A stretch of 8,385 bases of DNA. Source: CAZFAT01 sp964517075. GTDB lineage: Bacteria; Acidobacteriota; Vicinamibacteria; Vicinamibacterales; SCN-69-37. The notes below the pieces were generated by a model. That model had not been told where the DNA came from. It did no database searches and saw only the letters and a list, made by a program, of their open reading frames with translations. Shown piece after piece: positions 6,071-8,385 of this stretch (within the stretch, counting starts at the first letter, position 1; each line of letters opens with the position of its first letter). The position numbers and the translations under genes are program-made. Location of the stretch: contig CAZFAT010000077.1 in NCBI GenBank assembly GCA_964517075.1, forward strand, positions 1-8,385, read 5' to 3'.

Positions 6071-6772
6071 TCACAACGGCGGCGCCAAGTCGGTCGTGAG
6101 CGTGACGGGCGGCATCCTCGCAGGCGTGCCGCGATAAACCACGCGTCCGTGCTCGAGCCGGACGACGCGATCGGCGCGATGGCCGACATCGCCCCAGGTG
6201 TGCGTGACGTACACCGCCGGGATGTCGTGCTCGCGCCGCACGCGATCGAGGTACGGCAGGATGTCCTCGCGGTGCGACTGGTCGACGGACACCAGCGGCT
6301 CGTCGAGCAGCAGCAGGCGCGGCGTGGCCAGCAGGGCACGGCCGAGCGCGGCGCGCTGTTTCTCGCCGCCCGACAGGCGCGACGGGTAGCGCGCGAGTAG
6401 CGCCGTCAGGTTCAGCAGGTCGATGACCTCGCCGGGCGGCAGGCCGCCCGGCACGCGCCGCCTCCACCAGCGGCCGTACAGAAGGTTCTGGCGCACCGTG
6501 AGGTGTGGCAGCAACCGTGGCTCCTGGAAGACGTATCCGATGCGCCGGCGGTGCGCCGGCCGCCAGAGGCCCGCGGCCGTATCCGCCAGCACCTCATTGT
6601 CCACGCGCACCACGGCGTGCTCGGGACGCAACAGCCCCGCCACGATCTGCAGCAGCGTCGTCTTGCCGGCGCCGGAGGGGCCGACGAGCGCCGTCAGGCC
6701 GGCCCCCAGGTCTTCGCGCATCTCGAGCGAGAACCGGCCGACGCGGTGGCGGACGTCGACGAACAGGCTCAT
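6071..6772 (-). CDS. modC: Molybdate ABC transporter ATP-binding protein ModC, lacking the C-terminal Mop domain
   Basis: A 233-residue ABC ATPase that powers molybdate import with ModB and ModA at the inner membrane. Visible motifs are Walker A GPSGAGKT (31-38), the Q-loop FQEPRLLPHLTV (Gln83), the signature LSGGEKQR (133-140), Walker B LLLLDEP (Asp157, Glu158) and H-loop His191 (VYVTHTW). The D-loop reads VSVD rather than the common LASLD type. Typical ModC proteins are about 350 residues, with a C-terminal TOBE/Mop domain that binds molybdate. This one stops soon after GRVVYRGTPARM. I saw no Mop-like continuation downstream, although I did not test every frame exhaustively. The ATG at 6772 overlaps the modB stop (ATGA, 6769-6772), implying translational coupling. 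The same frame is open far upstream to 7486, but that is shadow of modB. The modC label rests mainly on the operon. Confidence 0.9.
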   Translation of the reverse strand: MSLFVDVRHRVGRFSLEMREDLGAGLTALVGPSGAGKTTLLQIVAGLLRPEHAVVRVDNEVLADTAAGLWRPAHRRRIGYVFQEPRLLPHLTVRQNLLYGRWWRRRVPGGLPPGEVIDLLNLTALLARYPSRLSGGEKQRAALGRALLATPRLLLLDEPLVSVDQSHREDILPYLDRVRREHDIPAVYVTHTWGDVGHRADRVVRLEHGRVVYRGTPARMPPVTLTTDLAPPL

Positions 6773-7458
6773 GACTCGCGGCGGCGGAACGATCGGGCGA
6801 GCGCCTCGGAGCCGACGAGGGCGGCAACCGAGATGGCGACCGACAGCCAGGCGAGCCGAAGCGCGGCAGACTCCCCGCCCGGCCGTTCGAGCTGGCTGTA
6901 GATCGCCAGCGCGAGCGTTTGCGTCTCGCCGGGAATGTTCGACACGAACGTGATGGTGGCGCCGAACTCGCCGAGCGCCTTCGCGAAGCCGATCACGAGA
7001 CCGGCCAGGACGCCGGGCAACGCGAGTGGGAGCGTGACGGTGGCGAAGACCCAGGCCGGCGGCGCGCCGAGGGTGCCGGCGGCGTCCTCCACCTCCCGGT
7101 CCACGCCTTCGATGCCCAGCCGCATCGCGCGCACCATCAGCGGGAAGGCCATCACCGCGGCGGCCAGCGCGGCACCGGTCCAGCGAAAGGAGAACTGGAG
7201 GCCGAAGGTCTGCTCGAGCCAGGCGCCGATCGGTCCGCGCCGGCCGAACAGCAGCAGCAGGAAATAACCGGTGACCACGGGCGGCACGACGAGCGGCAGA
7301 TGGACGAGTGCGTTCAGGAGGATCTGGCCGCGGAACCGCCGGCGCGCAAGCAGCCACGCGACGGCGAGCGCCGGGAGGGCGCCGGCGAGGGTCGCCGCGA
7401 CGGCAACCTTCAGACTCACCGCCACGATACCGAGCTCGGCGACGGTCCATCCAGTCAC
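6769..7458 (-). CDS. modB: Molybdate ABC transporter permease ModB
   Basis: A 229-residue inner-membrane permease that forms the molybdate channel. It has about five hydrophobic helices, the first at residues 10-37. The conserved HLPLVVPPVVTGYFLLLLFG block is at 53-72. The EAA-type coupling loop to ModC is DAAGTLGAPPAWVF (125-138) followed by TLPLALPG. ALGEFGATITFVSNIPGETQ (161-180), followed shortly by an Ala-Ile-Tyr, is diagnostic of ModB rather than of a generic permease. The length is normal for the family. The start GTG 7458 overlaps the modA stop (GTGA, 7455-7458), and the stop overlaps modC. The three genes are therefore one tightly coupled unit in the canonical order A-B-C. Confidence 0.95.
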   Translation of the reverse strand: MTGWTVAELGIVAVSLKVAVAATLAGALPALAVAWLLARRRFRGQILLNALVHLPLVVPPVVTGYFLLLLFGRRGPIGAWLEQTFGLQFSFRWTGAALAAAVMAFPLMVRAMRLGIEGVDREVEDAAGTLGAPPAWVFATVTLPLALPGVLAGLVIGFAKALGEFGATITFVSNIPGETQTLALAIYSQLERPGGESAALRLAWLSVAISVAALVGSEALARSFRRRES

Positions 7459-8294
7459 GGCGCGGCAGTGAACCCCTGACTCGCAACGATCGCCCGCGCC
7501 GCGGGCCCCTGCAGGAACTCCAGCAGCGCCGCCGCGTCGGGTGACGCGTGCAGGGTCAGGGCGGCGGCGTAGACGATTGGCGGATGGGTTGATTCCGGAA
7601 AGCGGTCGACGACCCGCACATCGGGCTCAACCCGCGCATCGGTCTCATACACGATGCCCAGCGCCGCCTCACCCAGCGCCACCCGCCGCAGGACCGCGCG
7701 GACGTTGGCGGCCGGAGCGACGCGCGTCGCGACGCGGTCCCACACGCCGAGGCGGGTCAGGGCCGCACGAGCATAGGTGCCGGCCGGCACGACGTCGGGA
7801 TCGGCCAGCGCCAGGCGGTTAGCGCCGATCGCGTCCGCGAGCGGAAAGCCGGGGGCAATCGTCAGCGCGACCGGGCGCGTGCGCGGCGCAATCAGCACGA
7901 GCCGGTTGCCGGCGAGCGCGACGCGCGAGCCGGGCCGCAGCCGTTGTCGCGCGTGGAGGTACTCCACCCAGGCCGGATCGGCGGCGATGAACACATCCGC
8001 CGGTGCGCCCTGCTCGATTTGCCTGGCGAGCGCCGAGCTGGCGGCATACGACGGGCGCAGCGCGATCCCGGTGGCGTCCCTGGCCGGCCCGGCCAGCGCG
8101 TCGACCAGTGTCTGCAGCGAGGCCGCCGCGAACACGAGGACTTCGCGCGAATCGGCCGGCCTGGCCCCGGCGGACGGGCGCTGGCAGGCGGCCATCGTGA
8201 CGAGCAATCCGGCCACGAGGACGGTCGTGCGGCCACGGGCACCCGCCGACGGGACGGCCTTGAAACGGCTCGAATCGACCACAGTGACGGACAT
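7455..8294 (-). CDS. modA: Molybdate-binding periplasmic lipoprotein ModA
   Basis: A substrate-binding protein of about 279 residues that captures molybdate (or tungstate) and delivers it to ModB. The hydrophobic segment TTVLVAGLLVTMAAC ends in a lipobox-like cysteine (Cys37), suggesting a lipid-anchored form. The mature part is standard ModA: VLVFAAASLQTLVDAL with an oxyanion-ligand Ser, YAASSALARQIEQGAPADVF with the second Ser, GNRLVLIAP, LADPDVVPAGTYARAAL, and EAALGIVYETDA with the ligand Tyr. The C-terminus (ALLEFLQGPAARAI) is complete. ATG 8294 is used here; GTG 8318 is an in-frame alternative adding eight residues. Either start leaves an unusually long polar stretch before the hydrophobic core, and neither has a good ribosome binding site. 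No recognisable ModE operator or Moco riboswitch is seen in the short upstream gap. Confidence 0.93.
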   Translation of the reverse strand: MSVTVVDSSRFKAVPSAGARGRTTVLVAGLLVTMAACQRPSAGARPADSREVLVFAAASLQTLVDALAGPARDATGIALRPSYAASSALARQIEQGAPADVFIAADPAWVEYLHARQRLRPGSRVALAGNRLVLIAPRTRPVALTIAPGFPLADAIGANRLALADPDVVPAGTYARAALTRLGVWDRVATRVAPAANVRAVLRRVALGEAALGIVYETDARVEPDVRVVDRFPESTHPPIVYAAALTLHASPDAAALLEFLQGPAARAIVASQGFTAAP

Positions 8295-8323
8295 TCTTGC
8301 ATGAAATCGACTTCTCACTGATC

Positions 8324-8332
8324 TGCTACGAT
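8324..8332 (+). promoter_or_regulatory. Possible extended -10 promoter for the right-edge gene
   Basis: TGCTACGAT combines an extended -10 TGn with TACGAT (8327-8332). It lies 17 bases before GTG 8350 in the short divergent gap between modA and the right-edge gene. It resembles the GCTACAAT found upstream of the sulfatase. No good -35 hexamer is seen at normal spacing. The assignment rests on motif and position only. Confidence 0.3.
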
Positions 8333-8349
8333 GCCGCCCGGGGGCGACC

Positions 8350-8385
8350 GTGACGCAGATGACGGTGCGGGCGGCGGCGGCGCAG
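8350..8385 (+). CDS. First 12 codons of an unidentified gene cut by the right edge
   Basis: From GTG 8350 the sequence reads MTQMTVRAAAAQ and stays open to the last base. It is divergent from modA, with a possible -10 element 17 bases upstream and GGGGCG close before the start. Twelve residues are too few to recognise a family. An alternative frame from ATG 8331 is also open to the edge, but its ATG overlaps the putative -10 box and it would encode a Gly/Asp-rich peptide. A regulator or cofactor gene linked to molybdate uptake is possible from position alone; nothing in the sequence shows it. Confidence 0.3.
   Translation, partial: MTQMTVRAAAAQ

Noticed and set aside
6773..7486. Apparent long N-terminal extension of ModC
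   Set aside because: Translation of this part is Arg-rich and overlaps the real modB in another frame. ModC similarity starts exactly at the ATG at 6772.
1..8385. tRNA, rRNA, insertion sequence, phage or toxin-antitoxin genes
   Set aside because: I looked on both strands and saw no such feature that I could support.

Overview
The window is GC-rich DNA with a very strong preference for G or C at third codon positions. It is almost certainly from a Gram-negative bacterium. The mix of an AsmA-like envelope protein, a secreted sulfatase, a lipoprotein-type ModA and a two-domain copper oxidase/nitrite reductase-like protein would fit Acidobacteriota (Vicinamibacteria-like). That assignment is an inference from overall character, not from a marker gene.

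Layout. On the + strand from the left edge: the C-terminal two thirds of a NirK-like two-domain copper protein (1-660, cut by the window); a strong hairpin (712-743); a short VIT1/CCC1-family transporter (748-1299); and an AsmA-like membrane-anchored protein (about 1396-2973). Next comes about 650 bases without an intact gene. This holds an unusual A+T-rich degenerate octamer repeat with inverted arms (2988-3135) and, on the minus strand, the wreck of a PAP2-family phosphatase gene with two frameshifts and both ends missing (3127-3579). A secreted formylglycine-dependent sulfatase (3622-5010, +) follows, starting almost directly at its probable promoter. It converges on a minus-strand DUF2071 gene (5102-5866), and a double palindrome lies in the 91-base gap between them. 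The right third is a tightly overlapping minus-strand molybdate ABC transporter operon, modA-modB-modC (8294 down to 6071). Divergent from it, the first codons of another + strand gene enter at the right edge.

Function. modABC is the only clear multi-gene unit: ModA binds molybdate, ModB is the membrane channel and ModC the ATPase. ModC ends after the nucleotide-binding domain and lacks the C-terminal Mop/TOBE domain usual in the family. The other genes look like independent transcription units with no obvious shared pathway, so I see no convincing new multi-gene system. The points most worth a second look are the octamer inverted repeat, the overlooked PAP2 pseudogene beside it, the apparent glutamine at the type-1 copper axial position of the NirK-like protein, the Mop-less ModC, and the palindrome between the convergent genes.
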